Origin: Chloroflexota bacterium
Lineage (GTDB): Bacteria; Chloroflexota; UBA4733
Length of the DNA: 7,991 nt
Reading direction: 5' to 3'
NCBI GenBank assembly: GCA_023489405.1
Contig: JAMDCW010000061.1
Coordinates: 1 to 7,991, forward strand
The notes under the pieces are model-generated. The model saw only the letters and a program-made list of their open reading frames with translations. It ran no database searches and was not told the DNA's origin. This document shows, piece by piece, positions 1-6,711 of this stretch; within the stretch, counting starts at the first letter, position 1, and each line of letters starts with the position of its first letter. The translations under genes and the position numbers were made by a program.

Positions 1-29
1 AACAGCACGTTGGGTGGATAGAGTACCGC
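1..29 (-). repeat. Exact inverted copy of 29 bases of the YfhO-family gene
   Basis: Read on the minus strand, these 29 bases are identical to plus-strand positions 718-746, inside the YfhO-family gene (codons for A89 to F98 of that protein). The match ends at base 29/30, within the last base of the rpmI stop codon, and it touches the left edge of the window, so its real length may be greater. Wobble positions are identical too, so this is not simple protein-level conservation. The likely causes are an amplification or assembly foldback junction at a contig end, or a genuine inverted duplication. Any gene expected after rpmI (rplT) is not visible here. Confidence 0.9.
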
Positions 30-226
30 TATTTACAGTAACTCAAGGCCTGACGCAAATGGCTGAGCTCTGAGGAAGGAACGACCTGCATCCTCCCCAG
101 CAGACGTAGGTTTTGATCGCTTTTGCGGCGACGGTGGTTCTGCCAGGACTTCCGGAAACGAATTTTGCCGGATCCGGTGACATCGAAGCGCTTTGCAGCG
201 CCCTTATGGGTTTTTTGCTTTGGCAT
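29..226 (-). CDS. rpmI: 50S ribosomal protein L35
   Basis: This encodes L35, a small basic protein of the large ribosomal subunit. The 65-residue product begins with the family signature MPKQKTHKGAAKRF followed by VTGSGKI, has a very basic middle (NHRRRKS), and ends in a leucine-rich tail (LRQALSY) that matches the LLPY ending of other L35 proteins. Length agrees with the family norm of about 65. The ATG at 224-226 is preferred over an in-frame TTG four codons upstream because the conserved protein starts at MPKQ; AAAAAGG and GGGAG lie just upstream as possible ribosome binding sites. L35 is normally flanked by infC upstream and rplT downstream. Here infC is absent, the upstream neighbour is a divergent membrane-protein gene, and the downstream side is replaced by an inverted copy of that gene starting at the stop codon. 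The TAG stop spans the junction (29-31), so the last codon or two could be altered. Confidence 0.93.
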   Translation of the reverse strand: MPKQKTHKGAAKRFDVTGSGKIRFRKSWQNHRRRKSDQNLRLLGRMQVVPSSELSHLRQALSYCK

Positions 227-355
227 CGCCTTTTTCAACTCCCAGCGCTCACAACAGTTAATACACTCAACTCAACGGCGTCAGGCTTCTCAGGGGCTCC
301 TTGCTCTGTCGATTCAACGCACTTGGAAACGTCGTTCCTGTAGTAGCAAAGGCGT

Positions 356-364
356 ATTGTACCA
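356..364 (-). promoter_or_regulatory. Candidate extended -10 promoter for rpmI
   Basis: The minus strand reads TGGTACAAT here, an extended -10 pattern (TGn plus TACAAT) with no clear -35 box. A start about seven bases on would give an rpmI leader of roughly 120 bases, long enough for the regulatory structure seen in some rpmI-rplT leaders, but I could not draw a convincing stem. A weaker alternative is TATTAA on the minus strand at 258-263, which would give a leader of about 25 bases. Which one is used cannot be decided from sequence. Confidence 0.3.
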
Positions 365-411
365 GCAAGACACGCTGCGTTCTGATTTCTTCTCCCGTTC
401 GATATGGCAGT

Positions 412-417
412 TATGAT
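412..417 (+). promoter_or_regulatory. Candidate -10 box (TATGAT) for the YfhO-family gene
   Basis: TATGAT lies about 37 bases before the proposed ATG at 454, in the gap between the divergent rpmI and YfhO-family genes. A transcript start near 424 would leave a leader of about 30 bases that includes the AGGTAGGG ribosome binding site. No good -35 box lies 16-18 bases upstream (the region is pyrimidine-rich), so support is weak. Confidence 0.22.
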
Positions 418-453
418 CAGCGTACGGCGAGAAGAAAGGTAGGGAATGACTCA

Positions 454-3300
454 ATGGTCACGGAAGAGCGGCTGCACACACTTGACCGTTGCCAGGAGTG
501 CGCGGCTGCTCTTTGGGTAGCGGCAGCGCTGCTCGTCGCTACCCTAGCAACATATCAGCGCTTCGCTTTCGGTCAAGGAGTTCCAGGAGGATATGATACG
601 CAGACGTACTTTTTCCCTTATCACGCAGCGGTTGCCCGCAGCCTTCTATCCGGTCGCTTTCCACTTTGGGATAGGGACCTTTTCCTCGGCGCTCCTCTTT
701 TCGCTAACATTCAATCTGCGGTACTCTATCCACCCAACGTGCTGTTCCTGTTCGTATCGACGCCTCGAGCGTTCTCGATATTGATCATTGCGCACGTCTG
801 GTGGGCAGCTTGGGGATTGGCGCTTCTGGCGCGGCGTACCTGGAATGTCTCTTGGTTTGCTGCGCTTGGCGCCGGAGTGGCTTTTGGTCTAGGGGGCTTC
901 TTCTCGGCTCAGGCTGGGCATCTCAACCAGATTTCCGCCGCTTCATGGCTACCGTGGCTCCTCTTGGCTCTCGACCAGAGCTGGCAACGCCGTAGCTGGC
1001 AAGCTACGGCAATAGCTGCCGTTATCGTAGCAGTACAATTTCTAGCAGGTCATACGCAAGAAACCTACTATCTCCTCTGCGTTGCTGCAGGCTGGATACT
1101 CTGGCGCTTTGTACAGCAGCTCTCCAAACCGCGCAACGCATTCCTCACTGCTAGCAGCGCCTTACTAGCTGCGTCTATCGGCATCTTGCTCACAGGCATT
1201 CAACTCGCACCGACGTATGAGCTCGCTCAGCAGTCTATCCGGTCAGGTGGATTGCCAATCTACGAAGCAAGCTCCTTTTCCCTTCCTTTAGGTCAGCTCG
1301 CTATTGAGATCCTCCCAGGATATTCCCATCAGCCAGCCAGTACAGAATATAATGGTTATGTAGGACTCATCGGACTTACACTCGCCATCATTGGACTCAT
1401 AACGGCTTGGCGCCGCCCCGGAACGCGCTTTCTCTTCATCCTGGTTATCATTGGTATCAGCCTCGCCGCCGGCCTTCACTCGCCCATATGGCGTCTAGCA
1501 TTTCATTTCGCGCCTGGTTTCGCATCTTTTCGTGTCCCTGCGCGAGCTCTCTACATTTCGACGTTTGGTCTTGCACTTTTGGTAGGGCTGGGGAGTGACT
1601 GGCTCATTCGACGGTCACCACGATTATCTCTTGCGACAGGCGTTATGGCAGCGATCGTGGGTTTAGCGGCTGCATTCGCTGGCTATGAGGTTGTGATCGC
1701 CCATCCGGCTAAAAGTATAGTACTCTCACAGGCGCCGGCAGCGATAGTCCTCGTGAGCGCTATGCTCCTCACGCTCACCAAAAGGCTTCACACCGTTGGT
1801 CTTGCCGCACTGTTCATAAGCCTTGCCGGTGAGCTGGTAGTGGCAGCTAGCTGGCTTCCTCCTAACCAACCTGTAGCTCCTCAGGTATACAGCGACGAAC
1901 AGCAGACAGTGAGTCTGTTGCGCGGCCATCCTGCGTATGGACGAGTTCTCTCCATAGCGCGCACCAACTTTCAGCCAGGTGATGAGCGCGCACGTGAGCA
2001 AATCGGCACCCGCACCGTCGGAGCCGCGAATGCCATCCAAACGAGTGTTTGGCTCAAACTGCAACAAATTCTGGCGCCAAACCTCCCTTTAGCCTATGGT
2101 ATCCCTAGTGCGGATGGTTATGACGGTGGGATCTTGCCGTTGCGCAACTATGTCATCCTCAAGTCGGCTTTCCTGCCGTCCTGCCCCATCTGCCGTAATC
2201 CCGATTCTCTGCTTCGAGAAGAGCTCAGCTCCCCACCGGCGCTGGCTTGGCTTCATCTTCTTGATATTGGCGCGCTCGTGAACGACCGCCTCCAAGATTT
2301 CCACTTCGGTCCGTACTTCGCCGATATGACGTTCCACTCTCGCGTGTCGAGCGGCAATTCGCTCATCATACATCTTCAGCACAGCCATCCAGCTACTGCT
2401 GTCGCTTTCGTCGTCTCCGGTGGGAAGATAAGTCACCTCCACATTGACATCCATCTCGCAGATAGAACACAGTTGTCATATGCATCAACTTCAGGGACTG
2501 GAACCTCTGCCTTCGCGGTCACAAAGACCGGGGTACCGCTGCGAGATGACCCTTCGGCGCATGGCACGCTCATCATGACAACGCTGCCTGAGCGAAGCTG
2601 GGTGACTGGTGTAGAAGTGAAGCAACGAGAAGGAATCACGATCAATGCTATTACTCTCGTTGACGCGCTCACCGGAGCTGACTGGCAGATTCCACCAGTG
2701 CCAGGGGCACGTGTACAGCGTATTTTTGAGGGAGACGTGGCGGTTTACCACATTCGTGGAAGTAGTCTCGTTAGCCTCTATGGCGAGATGAAAACAGCTC
2801 AGAGCGATACCGCGATCGTCCACGACCTGAAGAGCAAGCCTACTCAACTACGTCATCTTCTCTTCATCAGCTATCCGGACTTCCCACCCATTCATAGTCT
2901 TTTAGGAAGGATCTTCCATCGCGCAGTCACCATCTTGAACGGTGATCCGCACCTCTTACCGTCTCCTCCGCCAGCCGACTGTCACGGTGGATCCATTGCC
3001 ACGCGGCAGCAAGAAACTAGCATAGCCATCCACACCTCTTGTTCAGGATCAAGCTACCTTCTCATCCGGCAAGCTTGGTACCCAGGATGGCACGCCACGG
3101 TGGACGGCCAGCGGGTACCCATCTACCGCGCGGACATTGCATTCCAGGCGGTAGCAGTTCCAGCAGGAGAACATCAGGTGCGCGTATGGTATCATCCTGC
3201 CTCATTGGAGCTCGGAGGCTTCATCTCTGTCCTTGCCATTATGGCGCTCGCCAGTTTACCGTGGTCGTATCCGCGGCTAGTTCGAGCTTTTTCAAGATAA
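454..3300 (+). CDS. YfhO-family multi-pass membrane protein (GT-C-like fold)
   Basis: A 948-residue integral membrane protein of the YfhO family. These are predicted GT-C-type enzymes; characterised Gram-positive relatives take part in glycosylating cell-surface polymers. Family marks are GYDTQTYFFPYH (about 47-57, with the acidic Asp48), LPLWDRDLFLGAP-like segment FPLWDRDLFLGAP (69-81), YPPN (92-95), GHTQ (199-202), FRVPAR (359-364) and, near the C-terminus, YPGWHATVDG with PVPAGEH-like AVPAGEHQVRVWY (876-913). About 12-13 hydrophobic helices lie between 17 and 466, then a large soluble, presumably extracytoplasmic part (about 470-910), and one last helix (about 918-937). The frame is open back to 301, but ATG 454 is preferred: AGGTAGGG lies just upstream, family similarity starts after it, and the longer version would run into the rpmI leader. 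The AmaP-like gene follows after 54 bases with no terminator visible, suggesting one transcript. The sugar substrate cannot be read from the sequence. Confidence 0.88.
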   Translation: MVTEERLHTLDRCQECAAALWVAAALLVATLATYQRFAFGQGVPGGYDTQTYFFPYHAAVARSLLSGRFPLWDRDLFLGAPLFANIQSAVLYPPNVLFLFVSTPRAFSILIIAHVWWAAWGLALLARRTWNVSWFAALGAGVAFGLGGFFSAQAGHLNQISAASWLPWLLLALDQSWQRRSWQATAIAAVIVAVQFLAGHTQETYYLLCVAAGWILWRFVQQLSKPRNAFLTASSALLAASIGILLTGIQLAPTYELAQQSIRSGGLPIYEASSFSLPLGQLAIEILPGYSHQPASTEYNGYVGLIGLTLAIIGLITAWRRPGTRFLFILVIIGISLAAGLHSPIWRLAFHFAPGFASFRVPARALYISTFGLALLVGLGSDWLIRRSPRLSLATGVMAAIVGLAAAFAGYEVVIAHPAKSIVLSQAPAAIVLVSAMLLTLTKRLHTVGLAALFISLAGELVVAASWLPPNQPVAPQVYSDEQQTVSLLRGHPAYGRVLSIARTNFQPGDERAREQIGTRTVGAANAIQTSVWLKLQQILAPNLPLAYGIPSADGYDGGILPLRNYVILKSAFLPSCPICRNPDSLLREELSSPPALAWLHLLDIGALVNDRLQDFHFGPYFADMTFHSRVSSGNSLIIHLQHSHPATAVAFVVSGGKISHLHIDIHLADRTQLSYASTSGTGTSAFAVTKTGVPLRDDPSAHGTLIMTTLPERSWVTGVEVKQREGITINAITLVDALTGADWQIPPVPGARVQRIFEGDVAVYHIRGSSLVSLYGEMKTAQSDTAIVHDLKSKPTQLRHLLFISYPDFPPIHSLLGRIFHRAVTILNGDPHLLPSPPPADCHGGSIATRQQETSIAIHTSCSGSSYLLIRQAWYPGWHATVDGQRVPIYRADIAFQAVAVPAGEHQVRVWYHPASLELGGFISVLAIMALASLPWSYPRLVRAFSR
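718..746 (+). repeat. Partner copy of the 29-base inverted match
   Basis: This is the plus-strand partner of the inverted match at 1-29. It lies inside the intact YfhO-family reading frame and encodes part of the family's conserved Tyr-Pro-Pro-Asn segment. Because this copy sits in a continuous gene, it is the natural one, and the copy at the window edge is the displaced one. The bases just outside the match differ (717 versus the complement of 30, and 716 versus the complement of 31), so the identity stops sharply on that side. Confidence 0.9.
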
Positions 3301-3354
3301 GGCGGCTGAACGGAATGGACGGCTCAGGTAGCGAGATGTGAAAGAGGATGGATA

Positions 3355-3909
3355 GTGCAGCGTTTGAATTCCATTCTCGCCGTTGTGCTCGCCCTGCTGC
3401 TCATTGGAGGATCTATTGCTGTAACCATCTTCGCTTTCACCTTGCCCGGACCATACCTGATCACCGCCTACAATGGTCTCGAGTTTCGTTTTTCGCCGCT
3501 GACGACGAGCGATAAGCTCCTGGCAGCGGTATTCTGCCTCATCGCTTCCATCATTGGGTTCTTCTTGCTCGCGCTAGAGTTCTTGGGGCCACCACGTAGC
3601 TATCGCTTGATGCTGCCTACGGATGAGACTACTCACGCCTGGACTCCTGCGCCCGACACAGAAGCGTATCTGGAATGTTTACTCGGCGAGCTTGAAGGAG
3701 TCTCGCGGGCACATATAGCGATCACTGCCACGCATACCTCCAAACAACTCGATGTTCACGCAGCGATAGCAGTCTACCCTCGTGCATCAATGCCAACGCT
3801 CGTCGAACAAAGCAAACAGCGTATCAAGCAGGTAGTGGAGCAAGAGCTGGGACTCACTGTAGGCGCAGTCGATTTTACGGTGACACATCAACAGCGGGCG
3901 CCGCAATAG
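3355..3909 (+). CDS. AmaP-like membrane protein with Asp23-type domain
   Basis: A 184-residue protein with two N-terminal hydrophobic helices (about 7-30 and 55-77) joined by a short loop, then a soluble C-terminal domain (about 100-178). The domain has the Asp23/DUF322 pattern: alternating beta strands (AHIAITATHT, DVHAAIAVYP), an amphipathic helix with QSKQRIKQVVEQELG, and a last strand VGAVDFTVTH. This is the layout of AmaP, the membrane anchor that holds the Asp23 alkaline-shock protein at the cell envelope in Staphylococcus. No separate Asp23 gene is adjacent, so the partner, if any, lies elsewhere. The start is GTG 3355, with AGAGGA six bases upstream; the nearby ATG at 3348 is out of frame. 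The gene lies between the YfhO-family gene and the dehydratase (20 bases downstream). A role in envelope stress or organisation is inferred from the family only. Confidence 0.72.
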   Translation: MQRLNSILAVVLALLLIGGSIAVTIFAFTLPGPYLITAYNGLEFRFSPLTTSDKLLAAVFCLIASIIGFFLLALEFLGPPRSYRLMLPTDETTHAWTPAPDTEAYLECLLGELEGVSRAHIAITATHTSKQLDVHAAIAVYPRASMPTLVEQSKQRIKQVVEQELGLTVGAVDFTVTHQQRAPQ

Positions 3910-3918
3910 AGCGAGAAT

Positions 3919-3924
3919 GGAGAG
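3919..3924 (+). promoter_or_regulatory. Ribosome binding site fixing the dehydratase start
   Basis: GGAGAG sits five bases before ATG 3930 in the 20-base gap after the AmaP-like gene. It supports that ATG as the real start of the dehydratase and continued translation along one messenger. Confidence 0.6.
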
Positions 3925-3929
3925 CGCAC

Positions 3930-5654
3930 ATGAGCCGATCTGGAGCGCCGGAGCAAGATTCTGACCGTGGTTACGCACGAAACCTCACGGAATACGGCGA
4001 CCGGGAATTCAGTCTGTTTCTGCGCCGCTCTTTTGCCAAGGCGCTTGGCCTCACATCCGCGACGACCAATAGGCCGATTATTGGAATCGCTCAGACATGG
4101 AGCGAACTGAACCCTTGTCATGGGCATTTCCGTGAGCTTGCTCAGGCAGTCAAGCGAGGCGTATTACTAGCCGGAGGGCTTCCTCTGGAGTTTCCTACCA
4201 TGTCGCTTGGAGAAATGTTTCTTTCACCGAATGCTATGTTCTATCGCAACCTCCTTGCGATGGAGACCGAGGAGCTGCTACGCGCCCAACCCCTCGATGC
4301 GGTGGTCTTACTCGGGAGTTGTGATAAGAATATTCCCGCCCAGCTTATGGCTGCCGCCAGTGCTGACGTGCCCGCCATCCTGCTGCCGGGGGGACCAATG
4401 CTCGACGGCTACTATGAAGGACAAACGCTTGGCGCCTGTACCGATTGCCGGCGCCTATGGACAGAATATCGAGCAGGTCGCCTCTCACCTTCAGCACTCG
4501 ACAGCATCAGTGACGCCCTAGCCCCCTCTGTTGGGCACTGCATGGTCATGGGGACTGCCAGTACGATGGCTTGCCTTGCAGAGGCGTTGGGGATGACTAT
4601 TCCAGGTGCAGCGGCTGTTCCAGCTCCTATGGCCGAGCGTTACCGAATTGCCGAACGCACTGGACAGCAGGCAGTCATGCTGGCAGATCGAAGAATCGCC
4701 CCTCGGCAGATCCTCACTCCCGAAGCTTTTGAGAACACTCTTCGTGTCCTCAGCGCCATTGGGGGATCCACCAATGCCGTGATCCACCTGACGGCGATCG
4801 CCGGGCGAGTCGGAATTCGCCTGCAGCCCAGTGACGTCGATCGTCTCAGTCGAACCACACCATTACTTCTCGACCTCAAGCCAAGCGGGCACTTTCAGAT
4901 GTCCGATTTTTACCACGCTGGAGGCATCCCTCAGATTTTAAAGCGCATGCAACCACTCCTTCTGTCTCAAGCAGCGCGTTGTAGCGGACAATCACTCGCA
5001 GAAGAACTCAACGCAGTACAGCTTCGGGAAGAAGGAAAGATTATCGCCACCCTAGAGAAGCCATTGGCGCCGGAGGGGGGGCTTGCCGCACTCTACGGCA
5101 ACATAGCGCCGCGTGGCGCCATCATCAAGCATGCAGCGGCTACGCGCTCCCTGCTCCAGCACCGCGGGCGAGCGGTGGTATTCCGCTCTTATACAGAACT
5201 CCTAGAGTATGTAGATCATCCTCAATGTTCCATTCAGCCTGACGATGTGCTTGTGTTAGCAGGATACGGCCCGCTGGGAGGTCCGGGTATGCCAGAGGTA
5301 GGCAACATTCCTCTACCTCGCAGGCTTCTGAAAGAAGGGCTTCGCGATATGGTGCGAGTGTCTGACGCTCGTATGAGTGGCACGGCTTTCGGTACCATCG
5401 TGCTCCATGTATGCCCAGAAGCGAAGGTGGGAGGGCCGCTAGGCGCTCTTCGCACCGGCGATATCGTTGCTCTTGACTGGGAACATCGCCGGCTAGACGC
5501 TTGGGTTGACGACCGCGAGCTGGCGCGGCGTATGATGGCAGATGAAAGCGGACCTTTACTGCGCGCTCAACGCGGATACGAATACCTCTACCAACAGCAC
5601 GTCCTGCAAGCGGATGAAGGCTGCGATTTCGATTTTCTGCGTCCAGCAAACTAG
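3930..5654 (+). CDS. IlvD/Edd-family dehydratase, sugar-acid (arabinonate/xylonate) type
   Basis: A 574-residue Fe-S and Mg-dependent dehydratase of the IlvD/Edd family, which removes water from 2,3-dihydroxy acids to give 2-keto-3-deoxy acids. Cluster cysteines are Cys63 (SELNPCHGH), Cys131 (GSCDKN) and Cys204 (GHCMVMGTAS). Glu95, Asp132 and Lys133 (the lysine that becomes carbamylated) fit the Mg site. Ser483 in DARMSGTAFG fits the catalytic serine. Spacing matches, within a few residues, what I recall for Rhizobium L-arabinonate dehydratase. The TWSELNPCHGH, DARMSGTAFG and C-terminal VLQADEG-FDFL-like segments are typical of the sugar-acid branch; biosynthetic dihydroxy-acid dehydratases usually have SDGRFSG at the serine. 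Automatic pipelines may label it ilvD. No sugar dehydrogenase, aldolase or transporter gene is next to it, so the substrate is open. It follows the AmaP-like gene closely and is probably the last gene of that transcript. A biosynthetic role in isoleucine/valine synthesis is not excluded. Confidence 0.85.
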   Translation: MSRSGAPEQDSDRGYARNLTEYGDREFSLFLRRSFAKALGLTSATTNRPIIGIAQTWSELNPCHGHFRELAQAVKRGVLLAGGLPLEFPTMSLGEMFLSPNAMFYRNLLAMETEELLRAQPLDAVVLLGSCDKNIPAQLMAAASADVPAILLPGGPMLDGYYEGQTLGACTDCRRLWTEYRAGRLSPSALDSISDALAPSVGHCMVMGTASTMACLAEALGMTIPGAAAVPAPMAERYRIAERTGQQAVMLADRRIAPRQILTPEAFENTLRVLSAIGGSTNAVIHLTAIAGRVGIRLQPSDVDRLSRTTPLLLDLKPSGHFQMSDFYHAGGIPQILKRMQPLLLSQAARCSGQSLAEELNAVQLREEGKIIATLEKPLAPEGGLAALYGNIAPRGAIIKHAAATRSLLQHRGRAVVFRSYTELLEYVDHPQCSIQPDDVLVLAGYGPLGGPGMPEVGNIPLPRRLLKEGLRDMVRVSDARMSGTAFGTIVLHVCPEAKVGGPLGALRTGDIVALDWEHRRLDAWVDDRELARRMMADESGPLLRAQRGYEYLYQQHVLQADEGCDFDFLRPAN

Positions 5655-5677
5655 CGGTCGCTCGATATGGATATAGT

Positions 5678-5703
5678 AAGGTACCATCACAGCAGGTAAC
5701 CTT
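5678..5703. repeat. Imperfect inverted repeat next to the -35 box
   Basis: AAGGTACC (5678-5685) pairs with GGTAACCTT (5695-5703) apart from one bulged A, across a 9-base loop. The right arm overlaps the first T of the -35 box at 5703. No T-run follows, so it is a poor intrinsic terminator for the dehydratase; an operator for a dimeric regulator of the downstream operon is the other reading. Short repeats of this size also arise by chance. Confidence 0.35.
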
Positions 5704-5730
5704 TGACTCTTGCATTGAAGCTGCTACAAT
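5703..5730 (+). promoter_or_regulatory. Sigma-70-type promoter of the recombinase-phosphorylase operon
   Basis: TTGACT (5703-5708) and TACAAT (5725-5730) are separated by 16 bases, each one mismatch from the housekeeping consensus. Transcription should start near 5737, about 27 bases before the GTG at 5764. An AGGAGA at 5739-5744 is too far from that GTG (19 bases) to serve as a normal ribosome binding site. This is the best promoter in the window and marks the boundary between the two plus-strand operons. Confidence 0.7.
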
Positions 5731-5763
5731 CCGCCGTTAGGAGACACGCACTAGGCTCCGCCA

Positions 5764-6708
5764 GTGCATCGAAGCTCACGAGTGGTAATCAAAGTTGAGA
5801 CGGACCGCGCCGTGCAGGAAGACATTGAAGACTTTCTCCAGTATCTGCGCGTAGGCGATACGGCAAAGAAGCGTCATACTTCTCGCAATACGGTACTCGC
5901 CTATCGCAATGACGTTGAACAGTTTGCGGCGTACCTCCATCAACAGGGCTTCAATTCGTGGGACGTTACACCACTGGATCTCGTGAACTACAAACGGGAT
6001 CTTGACAATCGCTACGCGAAAGCTTCGACCCGCGCCCGGAAAATAGCATCCGTTCGTGCGCTCTATCGATTCCTCCACCAGGAACAACGGATCCAGCGGG
6101 ACCCGGCCAAGATGCTCCAGCTCCCTACGCCGGTCCGGCGCGGTCCAGAGATTATCACTGTAGAGCAGCTTGAGCATCTTGTTGCCGCTGCAAAGGTCGA
6201 TCCGGAGGCTGTAGGGGGTGAACGGGCGAAGCAACAACGGGATTTCGCGATGCTCCTTCTCCTCAGCTCTGCGGGGCTCTTGGCAAGCGAAGTGGTGGCT
6301 CTCGATGTCGAGGACGTCACCCCTACCGCAGTGCACGTGCGGAGCGCCAATCGGGGACGTACGGTCGCTCTCGAGCCGGCGATTGCAGACATACTCGCTG
6401 AGTACATTCACGTTTCCCGCCCATTCATCGTGATCTCGCTGGAAGAATGTGCTTTGTTCGTCAATGCTCGTGGCGGACGGCTCACGCGGCAAGGGTTCTG
6501 GCTTATCATCAAACACTATGCACACAAGGCCGGTCTTGATAGCGTGTCGCCACGTTTGCTCCGCCATTCCTGTGCTGCTCAAAAGCTTCAGGAAGGGGCG
6601 GAGCTGACAAATGTACAGCGGTTGCTTGGTCACGCTCATATGTCCTCGACGCGCGCCTACGTACATCCACGACTGATCGAGACAGGCGAAGCGGGAAGCG
6701 GGGCATAG
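5764..6708 (+). CDS. Xer-like tyrosine recombinase with degenerate active site
   Basis: A 314-residue protein with the two-domain layout of XerC/XerD: an N-terminal SAM-like core-binding domain (about 15-112, with RNTVLAYRNDVEQFAAYL and KIASVRALYRFL) and a catalytic domain (about 127-305). The catalytic set is incomplete. The nucleophile Tyr299 (STRAYVHP), Arg267 (LLRHS) and His290 (LLGHAHMS) are in place with XerD-like spacing. The first arginine, normally in TGLRxSE, is Leu173 (AGLLASE); the HxxR histidine is Arg264 (SPRLLRHS); and no lysine is found at the beta-hairpin GKG position (RSANRGRT). The frame is intact, so it is under selection or only recently decayed. It may bind DNA without full strand exchange. 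GTG 5764 has only a weak upstream AGG (5753-5755); later GTG codons at 5782 and 5812 are possible starts. The phosphorylase gene follows after 3 bases. In Bacillus, xerD also lies near pupG, so this may be the positional equivalent of XerD. Confidence 0.82.
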   Translation: MHRSSRVVIKVETDRAVQEDIEDFLQYLRVGDTAKKRHTSRNTVLAYRNDVEQFAAYLHQQGFNSWDVTPLDLVNYKRDLDNRYAKASTRARKIASVRALYRFLHQEQRIQRDPAKMLQLPTPVRRGPEIITVEQLEHLVAAAKVDPEAVGGERAKQQRDFAMLLLLSSAGLLASEVVALDVEDVTPTAVHVRSANRGRTVALEPAIADILAEYIHVSRPFIVISLEECALFVNARGGRLTRQGFWLIIKHYAHKAGLDSVSPRLLRHSCAAQKLQEGAELTNVQRLLGHAHMSSTRAYVHPRLIETGEAGSGA

Positions 6709-6711
6709 TGC

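Noticed and set aside
227..238. Upstream TTG start for rpmI adding MKKA
   Set aside because: L35 proteins start at MPK; the GGGAG lies directly against the TTG with no room for initiation, and ATG 224-226 is available.
325..338. Small near-palindrome (GGAAAC...GTTCC) in the rpmI leader
   Set aside because: Only about four or five base pairs with a short loop; too small to call a regulatory stem.
113..416. Two plus-strand open frames (113-343 and 123-416) across the rpmI region
   Set aside because: Both are antisense to or overlap the clearly recognisable L35 gene and encode no recognisable product.
301..453. 51-codon N-terminal extension of the YfhO-family protein from a TTG at 301
   Set aside because: The extension lacks family similarity, has no ribosome binding site and overlaps the presumed rpmI leader; ATG 454 has a ribosome binding site and fits the family start.
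5140..5715. 191-codon minus-strand open frame opposite the dehydratase 3' end
   Set aside because: The dehydratase active-site serine region lies in the opposite strand here, and the antisense translation has no recognisable features.
5739..5744. AGGAGA as ribosome binding site of the recombinase gene
   Set aside because: It is 19 bases from the GTG at 5764 and no start codon lies at normal spacing after it; it is probably at the very 5' end of the transcript.
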